A stretch of 64,000 nucleotides of DNA, taken from NCBI RefSeq assembly GCF_002893095.1, contig NZ_PKQQ01000002.1, positions 124,001-188,000 on the forward strand. Reading direction: 5' to 3'. Positions 28,479-37,428 of this stretch are shown here, one piece after another. The notes below the pieces were generated by a model that made no database searches, was not told where the DNA came from, and saw nothing but the letters and a program-made list of their open reading frames with translations. Position 1 is the stretch's first letter, and each line of letters opens with the position of its first letter. Origin of the DNA: Stenotrophomonas sp. VV52. GTDB lineage: Bacteria; Pseudomonadota; Gammaproteobacteria; Xanthomonadales; Xanthomonadaceae. The translations under genes and the position numbers were made by a program.

Positions 28479-29360
28479 ATGCGTCAGCTTTCCCTGGCCG
28501 ATCGCGGCCAATCGCTTTCCCTGGACAAGATCGTCGACGACGGTCCGCTGCCGACCTGTCTCGGTGTTGCCCGGCTGGGCAGCCTGCAGACGGCCGGCAC
28601 CACGTTCACCGTGTGGATGCAGCTGCGGGGCAGCGCCTGGGTCGAATCCAAGGAAGGCCGCTTCCGCCTGCGCCAGCGCGAATGGATTGCATTCGAGAAA
28701 GAGTCCAAGCCGATGATCCAGGCAGGCCGTGATGGCCTGTGCATCGGCCTGAGCCTGACCCCGGACGCGCTGCGCGCACTGGGCGAACTGGCCGATTGCA
28801 GCCTGTACGCCGGGCGCGGCAGCATGTCGCGCAGCGAAGTGCGGGTGGCCCTGCGCCTGTGGCGCGACGTACTGGCCACTGGCCAACCGGCGCAGGCCCT
28901 GCGTCCGGTACTGCTGCACCTGGCGGCGATGCAGCGTGGCATGGCCACCGGCGTACAGCGTTGCCCCGGTCGTTCGCGCATCCGCAAGCGCCAGGTGTTC
29001 GGGCGCATGCAGCGCGCGCGCCTGTACCTGGAAGGCAACAGCCACCGCGTGGTGCGCATCGGCGAACTGGCCGAACTGACCAACTTCTCCAGCTGGTACC
29101 TGTCCAAGACCTTCCAGAGCCTGTATGAAGAAAGCCCGCAGTCGCTGTCGGCGCGTCTTCGCCTGGAACGCGCGGCGGACCTGCTGCGCGACACCGACAT
29201 GATGATCGGTGAAGTCGCAGCGGCCAGTGGTTTCGACAACTGCTGCAGCTTCGCGCGTGCGTTCCGCGCCCGTTATGGCCAGTCTGCGTCGGGCTTCCGC
29301 CAGACCGGTGGATCGCTTCCGCCAAAGTCGGCAAACAGTCCGGTGGCATCGCGCAAATAA
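28479..29360 (+). CDS. AraC-family transcriptional regulator
   Basis: This is a 293-aa regulator with an unassigned N-terminal sensing half and a C-terminal AraC/XylS DNA-binding domain (from about residue 175). The latter has two helix-turn-helices: RIGELAELTNFSSWYLSKTF, and IGEVAAASGFDNCCSFARAF preceding RARYGQSASGFRQ. A GTG nine bases before the chosen ATG is also possible. It ends 68 bases before a large TonB-dependent receptor on the same strand. Such pairs often link a ligand-responsive AraC protein to its receptor, so control of 29429-32284 is a fair inference. Confidence 0.85.
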   Translation: MRQLSLADRGQSLSLDKIVDDGPLPTCLGVARLGSLQTAGTTFTVWMQLRGSAWVESKEGRFRLRQREWIAFEKESKPMIQAGRDGLCIGLSLTPDALRALGELADCSLYAGRGSMSRSEVRVALRLWRDVLATGQPAQALRPVLLHLAAMQRGMATGVQRCPGRSRIRKRQVFGRMQRARLYLEGNSHRVVRIGELAELTNFSSWYLSKTFQSLYEESPQSLSARLRLERAADLLRDTDMMIGEVAAASGFDNCCSFARAFRARYGQSASGFRQTGGSLPPKSANSPVASRK

Positions 29361-29428
29361 TTAACGGTAACGCAATCGTAACTTTCCGAGGCGGTTTAAC
29401 ACGCTACTAACGTACCTTGGAGAGATTG

Positions 29429-32284
29429 ATGAATTTTCGTACTCCCGCAGTGCGGCTGGGTCTTCTGCCGGCCGGCATTGCGCTGGCGCTCGTGCCGAGC
29501 TTCGCTTCGGCACAGGAAGCAGCCTCCGGCACCACTGACCTCGATCGCATCTCGGTCACCGGCTCGCGCATTCGCGGCGCCAACATGGAGACCCAGCAGC
29601 CGATCCTGACGATGACCCGCGAATCCCTGGAAAAGCAGGGCTTCTCGAGCGTCGCTGACGTGCTGAACAACCTGACCTCGGCCGGTTCGCCGGCCATCTC
29701 GCGTTCGGAATCGCTGGCTTCCGGCGAGAACGTGGGCGGTTACTACGTCGACATCCGCAACCTGGGCGCCGAGCGCACCCTGGTGCTGATGAACGGCAAG
29801 CGCCTCGGCGCCACCACCGCTGGCCTGCAGGATCTGAGCCAGATCCCGATGTCGGCCGTTGAGCGCATCGAAATCCTGAAGGACGGCGCGTCGTCCATCT
29901 ACGGTTCCGACGCCATTGCCGGCGTGGTCAACGTGATCACCCGCAAGAACTTCGACGGCGGCGAAGCCCAGGTCTATGTCGGCCAGTACGACAACGGCGA
30001 CGGCGACACCCAGCAGTACTCGATGACCCTCGGTGCTACCGGCGAGCGCGGCAGCCTGACCCTGTCGGCTGAGTACAACAAGCAGGATCCGGTCTGGGCG
30101 AAGGACCGCTGGTACAGCCGCGATGGCGGCCTGGGCCCGCTGTCGACCCCGGAAGACTGGAGCCCGATCAGCCAGAACGGCAGCTGGTGCAACCCGCTGG
30201 TGTACGACTGCTCGCGCACCTCCAAGACCGCCGTGTGGCAGACCCTGAACCAGGGTGGCAACCCGAACAACCCGGCCGACTACCACGAGCTGACCCCGGC
30301 CGAGTACGCCAACTCCAACCAGCAGATGACCCTGCTGACCGGCGTTGAGCGCAAGTCGCTGTACGTCAACGGCACCTACGACTTCACCGACACCATCAGC
30401 CTGAACACCGACGTGCTCTACAACGAGCGCAAGACGTTCCAGCAGATCGCCGGTTACCCGTACCAGTCGTCCTCGTTCGGCACCCCGCTGACCGCCGCCA
30501 GCGCGTTCAACCCGGTTGGCCAGAACGTCGACTTCCGTCGCCGCCTGTGGGAAGTGCCGCGCACCACCGACAGCCAGCTGAAGACCCTGCGCTTCGCCCC
30601 GACCGTCAGCGGCTACTTCGAGCTGGCCGGCAAGACCTTCGATTGGGACGTCGGCGCGCTGTGGAACCGCAACGAGTCGGTCAAGTCGAACTACGGCGAC
30701 ATGAGCCTGATCGCCGCCGAGCAGGCGCTGGGCCCGTCGTTCATCAACGGCCAGGGCATCGCGCAGTGCGGTACCGCTGCCAACCCGGTCGCGCTGGGTG
30801 ACTGCCGCCCGTGGAACCCGCTGCTGCCGTACGGCGTTGCAGGCCAGGGTTCGCTGGCTGATCCGGAACTGCAGAGCTTCCTGTTCCCGACCTACACCAC
30901 CCGTGGCGAAACCAAGACCACCAGCTTCACCGCCAACCTGGCCGGTTCCATCGTGACCCTGCCGGCCGGCGACCTCGGCTTCGCCGTGGGCGTGGAGCAC
31001 CGCAAGGAAGAAGGCAGCTACGTGCCGGACGCCTTCGCACAGTCGGGCATGTCCACCGGCCTGGGCCAGAAGCCGACCCAGGGTGAGTACGATCTGAACG
31101 AGGTCTACCTCGAACTGAACGTGCCGATCCTGGCCGACATGGCGTTCGCCAAGGAACTGACCCTGAACGTTGCCAGCCGTTACTCGGACTACAGCAACTT
31201 CGGTGGCACCACCAACAGCAAGTTCGGCCTGACCTGGCGTCCGATGGACGAGCTGCTGGTCCGCGGCACCTACGCCGAGGGCTTCCGTGCTCCGACCATC
31301 AGCGACCTGTACGGTGGCCTGAGCTCGAGCTTCGAGTCGTACATCGACCCGTGCGGCACCACCGCGCCGGGCAGCGTTGCCGGCAATGCCGCCTGCTCTG
31401 CCGCTGGCGTGCCGGCCGACTACGTGCAGCTGGGCCAGGGCAACCGTCCGTGCTCGACCCTGCCGTGCCAGTCGGGTGACCAGTTCATCTCGGGTGCCAA
31501 CCCGAACCTGTCGCCGGAAACCTCCAAGAGCAAGACCATGGGTCTGGTCTGGAGCCCGCGTTGGGTGCAGGGCCTGGACGTCTCGCTGGACTGGTACCGC
31601 TACGAAATCAGCAACATGATCATTGCTGACAGCGTCGACCGCATCCTGCGTGACTGCTACGTGCTCGGCAACAGCGGCCGTTGCGACAGCATCGTCCGTG
31701 CCGACGACGGCCACGTCAGCGCCATCACCTATGGCACTGCCAACCTCGGCATGATGGAAACCGAAGGTTACGACCTGGGCATCAAGTACCGCCTGCCGGA
31801 GCTGGCCATCGGTCAGTTCAACATCGACTGGCAGACCAGCTACACCTCCAAGTACGACGAGCAGGGCCAGAACGCTGCCGGCGACAACATCATGATCGGT
31901 CGCGTCGGTGAAGCCGGCCTGTTCCGCGTGCGTTCGAACCTGGGCGTGAACTGGCAGTACGGCGATTTCGGTGTGAACTACACCGCGCGCTACTACTCGG
32001 GCATGAAGGAAGGCTGCATCGACACCGGCGAGTTCTGGTGCAATGCCCCGGACCATATGGCCAACGGCGAAGCGGATCCGCTGCGCAAGACCGGCTCCAA
32101 CACCTTCCACGACCTGCAGGTCAGCTGGAAGGCGCCGTGGGATGCCACCATCGCCCTGGGCGCGAACAACGTGTTCGACCACAAGGGTCCGCTGATGTAC
32201 TCGGCGCCGAACTCGAGCTTCGCCTACTACGGCGGCTTCGACATCGGTCGCTTCCTGTACATGAAGTACACCCAGAAGTTCTGA
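29429..32284 (+). CDS. TonB-dependent outer membrane receptor
   Basis: The 951-aa receptor has a GGAGAG ribosome binding site just before ATG 29429, which favours it over the in-frame ATG 12 bases earlier. It has a signal peptide (to about residue 29, ending PSFASA), then a TonB-box-like region (DLDRISVTGSRIRG) and a plug domain with DIRNLGAERTLVLMNGKR, VERIEILKDGASSIYGSDAI and AGVVNVITRK. The long barrel ends in an aromatic strand (FLYMKYTQKF), as outer membrane assembly requires. It lacks the extra STN signalling domain seen in the receptor at 39109. Several Cys pairs lie in predicted extracellular loops. The substrate is unknown; large xanthomonad receptors of this style often import peptides or plant/host-derived compounds. 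Confidence 0.9.
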   Translation: MNFRTPAVRLGLLPAGIALALVPSFASAQEAASGTTDLDRISVTGSRIRGANMETQQPILTMTRESLEKQGFSSVADVLNNLTSAGSPAISRSESLASGENVGGYYVDIRNLGAERTLVLMNGKRLGATTAGLQDLSQIPMSAVERIEILKDGASSIYGSDAIAGVVNVITRKNFDGGEAQVYVGQYDNGDGDTQQYSMTLGATGERGSLTLSAEYNKQDPVWAKDRWYSRDGGLGPLSTPEDWSPISQNGSWCNPLVYDCSRTSKTAVWQTLNQGGNPNNPADYHELTPAEYANSNQQMTLLTGVERKSLYVNGTYDFTDTISLNTDVLYNERKTFQQIAGYPYQSSSFGTPLTAASAFNPVGQNVDFRRRLWEVPRTTDSQLKTLRFAPTVSGYFELAGKTFDWDVGALWNRNESVKSNYGDMSLIAAEQALGPSFINGQGIAQCGTAANPVALGDCRPWNPLLPYGVAGQGSLADPELQSFLFPTYTTRGETKTTSFTANLAGSIVTLPAGDLGFAVGVEHRKEEGSYVPDAFAQSGMSTGLGQKPTQGEYDLNEVYLELNVPILADMAFAKELTLNVASRYSDYSNFGGTTNSKFGLTWRPMDELLVRGTYAEGFRAPTISDLYGGLSSSFESYIDPCGTTAPGSVAGNAACSAAGVPADYVQLGQGNRPCSTLPCQSGDQFISGANPNLSPETSKSKTMGLVWSPRWVQGLDVSLDWYRYEISNMIIADSVDRILRDCYVLGNSGRCDSIVRADDGHVSAITYGTANLGMMETEGYDLGIKYRLPELAIGQFNIDWQTSYTSKYDEQGQNAAGDNIMIGRVGEAGLFRVRSNLGVNWQYGDFGVNYTARYYSGMKEGCIDTGEFWCNAPDHMANGEADPLRKTGSNTFHDLQVSWKAPWDATIALGANNVFDHKGPLMYSAPNSSFAYYGGFDIGRFLYMKYTQKF

Positions 32285-32309
32285 TCCATCGAACCACTGG
32301 TGCAATAAG

Positions 32310-32347
32310 AGGAGGGCGGGCCGCAAGGCCCGCCCTCTTTCTTTGCC
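32310..32347 (+). terminator. Terminator of the TonB receptor gene
   Basis: The stem GAGGGCGGGCC/GGCCCGCCCTC with GCAA loop is followed by TTTCTTT, 30 bases after the receptor stop. Confidence 0.85.
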
Positions 32348-32359
32348 CGAACGCCGGGC

Positions 32360-32388
32360 AAAAAAAAACCGACCTCAAATGGTCGGTT
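32360..32388 (-). terminator. Terminator of the HDOD gene
   Basis: On the minus strand, stem AACCGACC/GGTCGGTT with loop ATTTGA is followed by a long T run. It faces the opposite way to the terminator at 32310, so the convergent pair is insulated on both sides. Confidence 0.85.
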
Positions 32389-32395
32389 CCTCCCG

Positions 32396-32421
32396 GTAGA
32401 GCCGGGCTCTGCCCGGCTCCA
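32396..32421. repeat. SMAG/REP-type palindrome
   Basis: GTAG followed by AGCCGGGCTCTGCCCGGCTC, the same version as at 20921 and 45771. It lies between the two terminators and the end of the HDOD gene. Confidence 0.75.
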
Positions 32422-32433
32422 CGCATTCCATCA

Positions 32434-33555
32434 TCAAGCGTCGGCGGTCGCCAACCCCATCAATCCGTTGGCATGGTCGCGCCACTGCGGCAACTTGCCC
32501 AGCACGCCCGCACGCTGCAGGTACTCCTCGTCCACCGGCTCGCCGTTGACCAGCGCCAGCGCCACGTGCACCGCACCGGTCACCCAGAAGCTGCGCGTGT
32601 TCGACCGCTGCGGCTGCAGATGGAACGCCACCGCTTCGATGATCGGCATCGGCAGGCCCCACAGGCCCAGCAGGTACGCACCGGCTTCGCTGTGGCCCGG
32701 GCGCGGGTCGGCATCGCTGGCCGGCTCGGTGCGTTCGTTGCGCACGCCCGGCAGCAGCAGGCCGATGTCGGCCAGCAGCGCTGCAGTGGCGCCCAGTTCG
32801 GCACTGGATTCCGGCAGCAGCTTGGCCGCCAGCCGCGAGGCCAGCAGCGCGCGCTGCTGCAGCGCATTGCGCTCGGCACCGGACAGCGCCGAAGCCGAGA
32901 ACACTTCACTGGCCAGCACCAGGTCACGCAGCGTGGCCAGGCCCAGTCGGGTCACCGCGCTGCGCAGGTCGGAAATGGTCCGCCCGCTGTTGAAGAACGC
33001 CGAGTTGGACAACTGCAGCACCTTGGCCGCAATCGCCGGGTCGGCCGAAACCAGCTTGGCCACGTCGGCGGTATCGGTGTCGTCGTCGTGCTCCAGCGCC
33101 TGGGTCAGGCTCAGGTACAGGTGCGGCGGCGACGGCAGTTTTTCGATGCGCCCGATGGCGCTGCGCAGGCGTTCGCTGTCGAGCAGCTCGCGCAGCTCTT
33201 CCAGGCTGGTCAGTGCTTCAAGCAGCACTTCCGGCGCCAGCGGCAGCGGCAGGAACCGATGGGCCACGCCGATCAGGCGCGCCGGCGGCGGCCGGTTGCC
33301 CTGCGGCGCTTCAACCAGCGCGATGCGGATCGTTTCCGGACGCAGCGTCCGGATCTGGCCCAGCAGCGTGGTCGCGGTGAGATCGGGCAGGGTGGGGCAG
33401 GCAATGACCGCATCGACCGGCGAGGCCGACACGATGCTCATGGCCGTCTGGCCATCGGCGGCGGTCAACGGCTGCCATTCTTCCCCAAGATCGGCAATGA
33501 AATCCAACAGCTCAGCCGACAGGCTGGCTTCGTCCCCAACTAACAGAATACGCAC
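32434..33555 (-). CDS. HDOD-domain signalling protein with receiver-like N-terminus
   Basis: The protein is 373 aa from the GTG at 33555 (AGGGGA about 8 bases upstream; VRILLVGDEASLSAELL). Residues 1-115 resemble a response-regulator receiver in predicted strand-helix order (RILLVGDE, VDAVIACPTLPDL, IRIALVEAPQG), but a clean phospho-acceptor Asp context is not obvious. The C-terminal two thirds is an HDOD domain: LVSADPAIAAKVLQLSNSAF, GRTISDLRSAVTRLGLATLR, and a later ALLADIGLLLP in place of HD-type metal residues. HDOD proteins act as non-catalytic regulators in motility, stress or second-messenger pathways. It is preceded by ppa on the same strand with a 153-base gap. Confidence 0.82.
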   Translation of the reverse strand: MRILLVGDEASLSAELLDFIADLGEEWQPLTAADGQTAMSIVSASPVDAVIACPTLPDLTATTLLGQIRTLRPETIRIALVEAPQGNRPPPARLIGVAHRFLPLPLAPEVLLEALTSLEELRELLDSERLRSAIGRIEKLPSPPHLYLSLTQALEHDDDTDTADVAKLVSADPAIAAKVLQLSNSAFFNSGRTISDLRSAVTRLGLATLRDLVLASEVFSASALSGAERNALQQRALLASRLAAKLLPESSAELGATAALLADIGLLLPGVRNERTEPASDADPRPGHSEAGAYLLGLWGLPMPIIEAVAFHLQPQRSNTRSFWVTGAVHVALALVNGEPVDEEYLQRAGVLGKLPQWRDHANGLMGLATADA

Positions 33556-33708
33556 GACACAATCCCCTGGGTGACCACGGTGAACCTCACCGTGGACGGT
33601 GTAGAAGTCGCAATGTACCCAATCCGGCACAAACTGTGATGTGCCACAGCGTAAAAACGTGATGGGCGTCGCTCCGGCGGCAGGCGCCGGAGCGGTGCTC
33701 ATTCAGTC

Positions 33709-34245
33709 TCAGCTGGCGCTGGACAGATAGCGCTGGTGCGCTTCGACCAGGATCTGCTTGGCTTCGGCGGCGCCGCCCCAGCCATCCAGCTTGACCCACT
33801 TGCCCTTCTCCAGGTCCTTGTAGTGTTCGAAGAAGTGGCCGATGCGCTCCAGCCAGTGGCTGGACACCTGCTCGATGTCTTCCACGTGCGCGTAGCCGCT
33901 GAATACCTTGGACACCGGCACGGCCAGGATCTTTTCATCGCTGCCGGCTTCGTCGCTCATCTTCAGCACGCCGACCGGACGGCAGCGCACCACCGAACCG
34001 GGGATCAGCGGCAGCGGCAGCACCACCAGCACGTCGGCCGGGTCGCCGTCGCCGCACAGGGTGCTCGGCACGTAGCCGTAGTTGCACGGGTAGCGCATCG
34101 GGGTGGAGAGGATGCGGTCGACGAAGATCGCGCCGGTTTCCTTGTCCACTTCGTACTTGACCGGTTCCGAGTCCTTCGGGATCTCGATGATGACGTTGAT
34201 TTCTTCCGGCGGGTTCTTGCCGGGCGAGACGAGTTCCAGACCCAT
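33709..34245 (-). CDS. ppa: Soluble inorganic pyrophosphatase (family I)
   Basis: Ppa hydrolyses PPi to phosphate in the cytoplasm. It is 178 aa from ATG 34245 (MGLELVSPGKNPPEEINVII). Family I motifs are EIPKDSEPVKYEVDKETG, RYPCNYGYVPSTLCGDGDPADVLVV (contains the DXDXXD metal site) and the DEKILAVP block. Length is typical for the prokaryotic enzyme. The gap to the HDOD gene contains a strong GC stem (about 33670-33696) but no U-run. It shares the window with a membrane H+-pyrophosphatase and a PPi-type phosphofructokinase, so PPi has several competing fates. Confidence 0.96.
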   Translation of the reverse strand: MGLELVSPGKNPPEEINVIIEIPKDSEPVKYEVDKETGAIFVDRILSTPMRYPCNYGYVPSTLCGDGDPADVLVVLPLPLIPGSVVRCRPVGVLKMSDEAGSDEKILAVPVSKVFSGYAHVEDIEQVSSHWLERIGHFFEHYKDLEKGKWVKLDGWGGAAEAKQILVEAHQRYLSSAS

Positions 34246-34430
34246 GGTGTGCTCCGAGAGGGGGGATGGCGCGATAAGACCTCCCATTTTATGCCTTTGC
34301 CGGCCGCCGTGCAGGTGGGGGTGTGGCCGACCCTTCGTTGCGGCATGGGCCGACCCTCGCCCACGAACCCGCCTGATCCTCCCGGCGCCCGCGCCGGCGC
34401 ACCGTGGAGCTCCTTCCACGGAGCCCCACC

Positions 34431-34958
34431 ATGACCCTGCGCACCGCGTGTTTCCGCCATCTGCTGCCGCTGTCCCTCGCCCTGCTGGCCCTGTCGTCGG
34501 CCGTGTCGGCCCAGGGGCTGGCCGGCCCGCCGCGTTACATCGACCTGGCCGAGCGTCTCGCGCCCGGCGAGACGCCCGACGACACCGCCTACCGGGAGCT
34601 CGACCGCTGGCTGGCCGACGAGTTCACCGACGCCTGCCCGGACGCGTTCTGTGCCGGGCGTATCGGCAACTACCGTCCGCTGCGCCTGGACTGCGTGGTC
34701 GACACCCGCCAGGACCGCATCCACACCTGCCGCTATGCGGTGGTGGCCAGCCAGACCTGGGTGCACCCGGGCACCGGCGCGGTGCGTACCGAGCTGAGCC
34801 AGTGGTACTGCCCGCTGCCGCTTCCGTACGCGCTGTCGGCCGAAGACTTCCTTGCCCACATGACCACGCTGCAACCGAACAGCTCCGGCTACCTGTTCAA
34901 CCGCCTGCCCGGCGGCCAGGTGTCGCTGTTCGACGTGCTGCGCCGCTGCCTGTCCTGA
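34431..34958 (+). CDS. Small exported Cys-containing protein, tandem paralogue A
   Basis: The 175-aa protein has a signal peptide (MTLRTACFRHLLPLSLALLA...SAVSA). No known domain is recognised. The mature part contains ELDRWLADEFTDACPDAFCA, then a Tyr/Pro segment, RLDCVV and RIHTCRYAVVAS, then WYCPLPLPY; the ordered cysteines suggest disulfides in the periplasm. The next gene encodes a protein with the same pattern (DACPDAFC here, DVCPDTFC there; same Cys spacing and a closing 'LFDVLRRCL' versus 'LFDALAECL'). A GGAG site precedes the ATG at 34431. It is 22 bases from paralogue B and probably in one operon with it. Confidence 0.75.
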   Translation: MTLRTACFRHLLPLSLALLALSSAVSAQGLAGPPRYIDLAERLAPGETPDDTAYRELDRWLADEFTDACPDAFCAGRIGNYRPLRLDCVVDTRQDRIHTCRYAVVASQTWVHPGTGAVRTELSQWYCPLPLPYALSAEDFLAHMTTLQPNSSGYLFNRLPGGQVSLFDVLRRCLS

Positions 34959-34980
34959 TCCGCCGCCAAGGAGAACTGCC

Positions 34981-35490
34981 ATGACCGCCTTTCTGCCGTT
35001 GGTCCACATTCCCGTGCTGGCCGCTGCGCTGGCCATGCTGCCGGCCGCGCAGGCGCCGGCGCCGCCCGCGCCCTTTGCCGCGCCGTTGCACGTCGACCTG
35101 GTCGACTACCCCACGCCGCAGGCGAACTGGGCGGCGTTCCGTGACCTGCGCCACCGGCTGGAAGATGCCTTCGACGACGTCTGCCCGGATACGTTCTGCG
35201 AAGGCGAGTTCACCGACTACGCGCCGATGAAGCTGCGCTGCTCGGTCGAGCGGGCCAGCGGCAGGGTGAATGCGTGTGGCTGGGCGTTTGCCGCCAGTGA
35301 GGTGGAGGTCGATCCCGTCAGCGGCGCACTGCTGCACCGACAGCCGACCTGGCTGTGCCGCTTCCCGCTCGGTGCACGGACCTCGGTGGGGGCGCTGCTG
35401 GCGTCGCTCGACGGGCCACAGCCGCTGTTCCAGTCGCTGCCGGGCACCGGAAAGACGCTGTTCGACGCACTGGCCGAGTGCCTGCGCTAG
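34981..35490 (+). CDS. Small exported Cys-containing protein, tandem paralogue B
   Basis: The 169-aa protein has an AAGGAG site before ATG 34981 and a signal peptide ending around AAQA. Shared features with the preceding protein: AFDDVCPDTFCEGEFTDY, MKLRCSVE, NACGWAFAASEVEVDPVSG, WLCRFPLG, and LFDALAECL at the end. It is therefore a divergent duplicate with at least six matching cysteines. Function is unknown. The regulator gene at 35500 begins 9 bases after its stop, so the two may be co-expressed. Confidence 0.75.
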   Translation: MTAFLPLVHIPVLAAALAMLPAAQAPAPPAPFAAPLHVDLVDYPTPQANWAAFRDLRHRLEDAFDDVCPDTFCEGEFTDYAPMKLRCSVERASGRVNACGWAFAASEVEVDPVSGALLHRQPTWLCRFPLGARTSVGALLASLDGPQPLFQSLPGTGKTLFDALAECLR

Positions 35491-35499
35491 CCTGCACGC

Positions 35500-36720
35500 A
35501 TGGATTCACTGCTTACCGCTGCCGCCCGTGCCCTTGCCGCCGGTGATGTGCTCACCGCGCTGGGGCACGTGTCCCTGCGCGGCGACCCACCCGCGCTTGC
35601 CCTGCGTGGCGTGGCCATGGCGCAGCTGGGCGAACTGGAGCGGGCCCGCGAACTGCTGCGCCAGGCGCAGCGTGGCTTTGGTCGCGATGAAGTGCTGGCA
35701 CGGGCCCGCTGTGTCGTGGCCGAGGCCGAAGTGGCGCTGGCGCTGCGCGACCTCGCCGGGTCCAGCACGCCATTGCTGGCTGCCGCACTTGCCCTGCAGA
35801 CGCGCGGTGACCCGCACAACGCACAGCAGGCGTGGTTGATCCTGGCACGCCGCGCACTGCTGCTGGGACGCCCGCAGGAAGCGGTCACTGCCCTGGCGCA
35901 GGTGCGCGCACGCGCGCAGGCACCGGCGCTCGCGGCAATGGCCGCATTGACCGAGGCCGCGTTGGCGGCCTGTGCGCTGCAGGTGCCGCAGGCAGAGGCC
36001 GCGTTGCTGCTGGCCGCCGATGCGGCCCAGGCATCCGGCATCGCGGCGCTGCAGGCCGAAGTGGCGCACGCGAGCGGACAACTGGTGCAGCCCGCAGCAC
36101 GCAGGCTGGGAGAAGGCGCCGCAACGCCGCTGGACCTGGCCGCCGTGCAACGCCTGCTCGCGTCGCCTGCGTGCGTGATCGACGGTTGTCGTCGGGGCGT
36201 CTGGCAGTCGGGGCAGTGGCGCTCGCTGGCGCGCCGCCCGCTGCTGTTCGGGTTGCTGCGTGCGCTCGGCCAGGCCTGGCCGGGCGACGTGGATCGCGAT
36301 CTGTTGATTGCAGAGGTGTTCCGGACCCATGCCGGTGACCACACCCATCGCGCGCGCCTGCGCGTGGACATCGGGCGGGTTCGCGCAGCGGTGCAGGGTC
36401 TGCTGGAGATCGAGGCAACCGACACCGGATACCGGTTGCGCGCACCGGCCGGTATCGACGTGGCCGTGCTGGTGCCCCCGCGCGATGGCGAGCCGGCGGC
36501 ACTGGAAGCGCTGCTGGCCGACGGCGCGGCCTGGTCCACCTCGGCACTGGCGCTGGCGGTGGGCGCAAGCCAGCGCACCGTGCAGCGCGAACTGGCAGCG
36601 CTGGAAGCCGAAGGCGCGGTGCGCAGCCATGGGCGCGGGCGCGCGCAGCGCTGGCTGGGCACGCCGCTGGCCGGATTCACGACGATCTTGTTACTCCCTG
36701 CCTCGCTGCCAGGCGACTAG
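35500..36720 (+). CDS. Transcriptional regulator with helical repeats and two winged-helix segments
   Basis: The 406-aa protein is very rich in Ala, Leu and Arg. Residues 1-190 form a run of amphipathic helices with TPR-like spacing (AMAQLGELERARELLRQAQR, AWLILARRALLLGRPQEAV). Around residues 245-315 is an OmpR-like winged helix (DRDLLIAEVFRTHAGDHTHR, RLRVDIGRVRAAVQGLLEIE, TDTGYRLRAP). A further HTH lies near the C-terminus ([37 protein letters not shown]). It is unlike common regulator families in domain order. It sits between the secreted paralogue pair and a small propeller protein, all on one strand, and may control either. Confidence 0.7.
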   Translation: MDSLLTAAARALAAGDVLTALGHVSLRGDPPALALRGVAMAQLGELERARELLRQAQRGFGRDEVLARARCVVAEAEVALALRDLAGSSTPLLAAALALQTRGDPHNAQQAWLILARRALLLGRPQEAVTALAQVRARAQAPALAAMAALTEAALAACALQVPQAEAALLLAADAAQASGIAALQAEVAHASGQLVQPAARRLGEGAATPLDLAAVQRLLASPACVIDGCRRGVWQSGQWRSLARRPLLFGLLRALGQAWPGDVDRDLLIAEVFRTHAGDHTHRARLRVDIGRVRAAVQGLLEIEATDTGYRLRAPAGIDVAVLVPPRDGEPAALEALLADGAAWSTSALALAVGASQRTVQRELAALEAEGAVRSHGRGRAQRWLGTPLAGFTTILLLPASLPGD

Positions 36721-36764
36721 TGTCATGGCCAGGCACCCCTTCCGACGTGCCAGGAGATGCTGAA

Positions 36765-37400
36765 ATGAACACTGCAACTGCTGAAGTCACCCGCGAATTC
36801 GGCCCGTTTGCCGGCGCCGACGCCGTGCATGGGGTCAGTTTCGACGGCCGCCACGTCTGGGCCGCCACCGGCGCGGCCCTGCTCGCGATCGATCCGGACA
36901 CCGGCCAGACCGTGCGTTCGCTGCCGGTGCCCTGCGACGCCGGTACTGCCTTCGACGGCACGCATCTGTACCAGATCGCCGAAGCCCGGATCGACCGGAT
37001 CGACCCGCAGACCGGCAAGGTACTGGGCTCCATTCCTGCTCCCGGCGGCGGCAACGACTCGGGCATGGCCTGGGCCGACGGCAGTCTCTGGGTTGGGCAG
37101 TACCGCGACCGTCGCATCCATCAGATCGACCCCGACAACGGGCGCGTGATCCGCACGATCGAATCGGATCGCTTCGTCACCGGCGTGACCTGGGTCGACG
37201 GTGAGCTCTGGCATGGCACCGACGACGGCGAGCGCAGCGACATCCGCCGCGTGGACCCCGCCAGCGGCGAGGTGCTGGAGCGGCTGGAGATGCCCGAAGG
37301 CCAGCACGTGAGTGGCCTGGAAGCCGACGGTGCCGGCCTGTTCTATGCCGGCGGCGGGCGCAGCGGCAAACTTCGCGTGGTGCGGCGTCCACGGGCTTAA
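36765..37400 (+). CDS. Small beta-propeller protein (glutamine cyclotransferase/YncE-like)
   Basis: The 211-aa protein has no signal peptide; an AGGAG site precedes ATG 36765. Repeated blades are visible: GVSFDGRHVWAATGAALLAI, DPDTGQTVRSLPVP, GTAFDGTHLYQIAEARIDRI, GMAWADGSLWVGQYRDRRIH, GVTWVDGELWHGTDDGE. This alternation of (D/W)G-(S/H/E)-LW strands and DP-x-TG-x-V turns resembles YncE and glutaminyl cyclotransferase-like propellers. Only about five blades are present, so it may oligomerise or be a partial propeller. It lies 44 bases after the HTH regulator. No catalytic site is recognised. Confidence 0.7.
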   Translation: MNTATAEVTREFGPFAGADAVHGVSFDGRHVWAATGAALLAIDPDTGQTVRSLPVPCDAGTAFDGTHLYQIAEARIDRIDPQTGKVLGSIPAPGGGNDSGMAWADGSLWVGQYRDRRIHQIDPDNGRVIRTIESDRFVTGVTWVDGELWHGTDDGERSDIRRVDPASGEVLERLEMPEGQHVSGLEADGAGLFYAGGGRSGKLRVVRRPRA

Positions 37401-37403
37401 CGT

Positions 37404-37421
37404 GACTCATTCTCATTTGGA
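37404..37421. promoter_or_regulatory. Fur-box-like sequence before the ECF sigma gene
   Basis: On the minus strand the segment reads AATGAGAATGAG, matching 9 of 12 positions of the Fur core AATGATAATCAT. It is about 20 bases before the sigma gene, where iron-bound Fur would block its transcription. The match is partial, so this is a candidate. Confidence 0.45.
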
Positions 37422-37428
37422 GGGTAAG

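Noticed and set aside
29396-32326. A 976-codon minus-strand frame opposite the TonB receptor
   Set aside because: Shadow frame by composition; no start context or domain.
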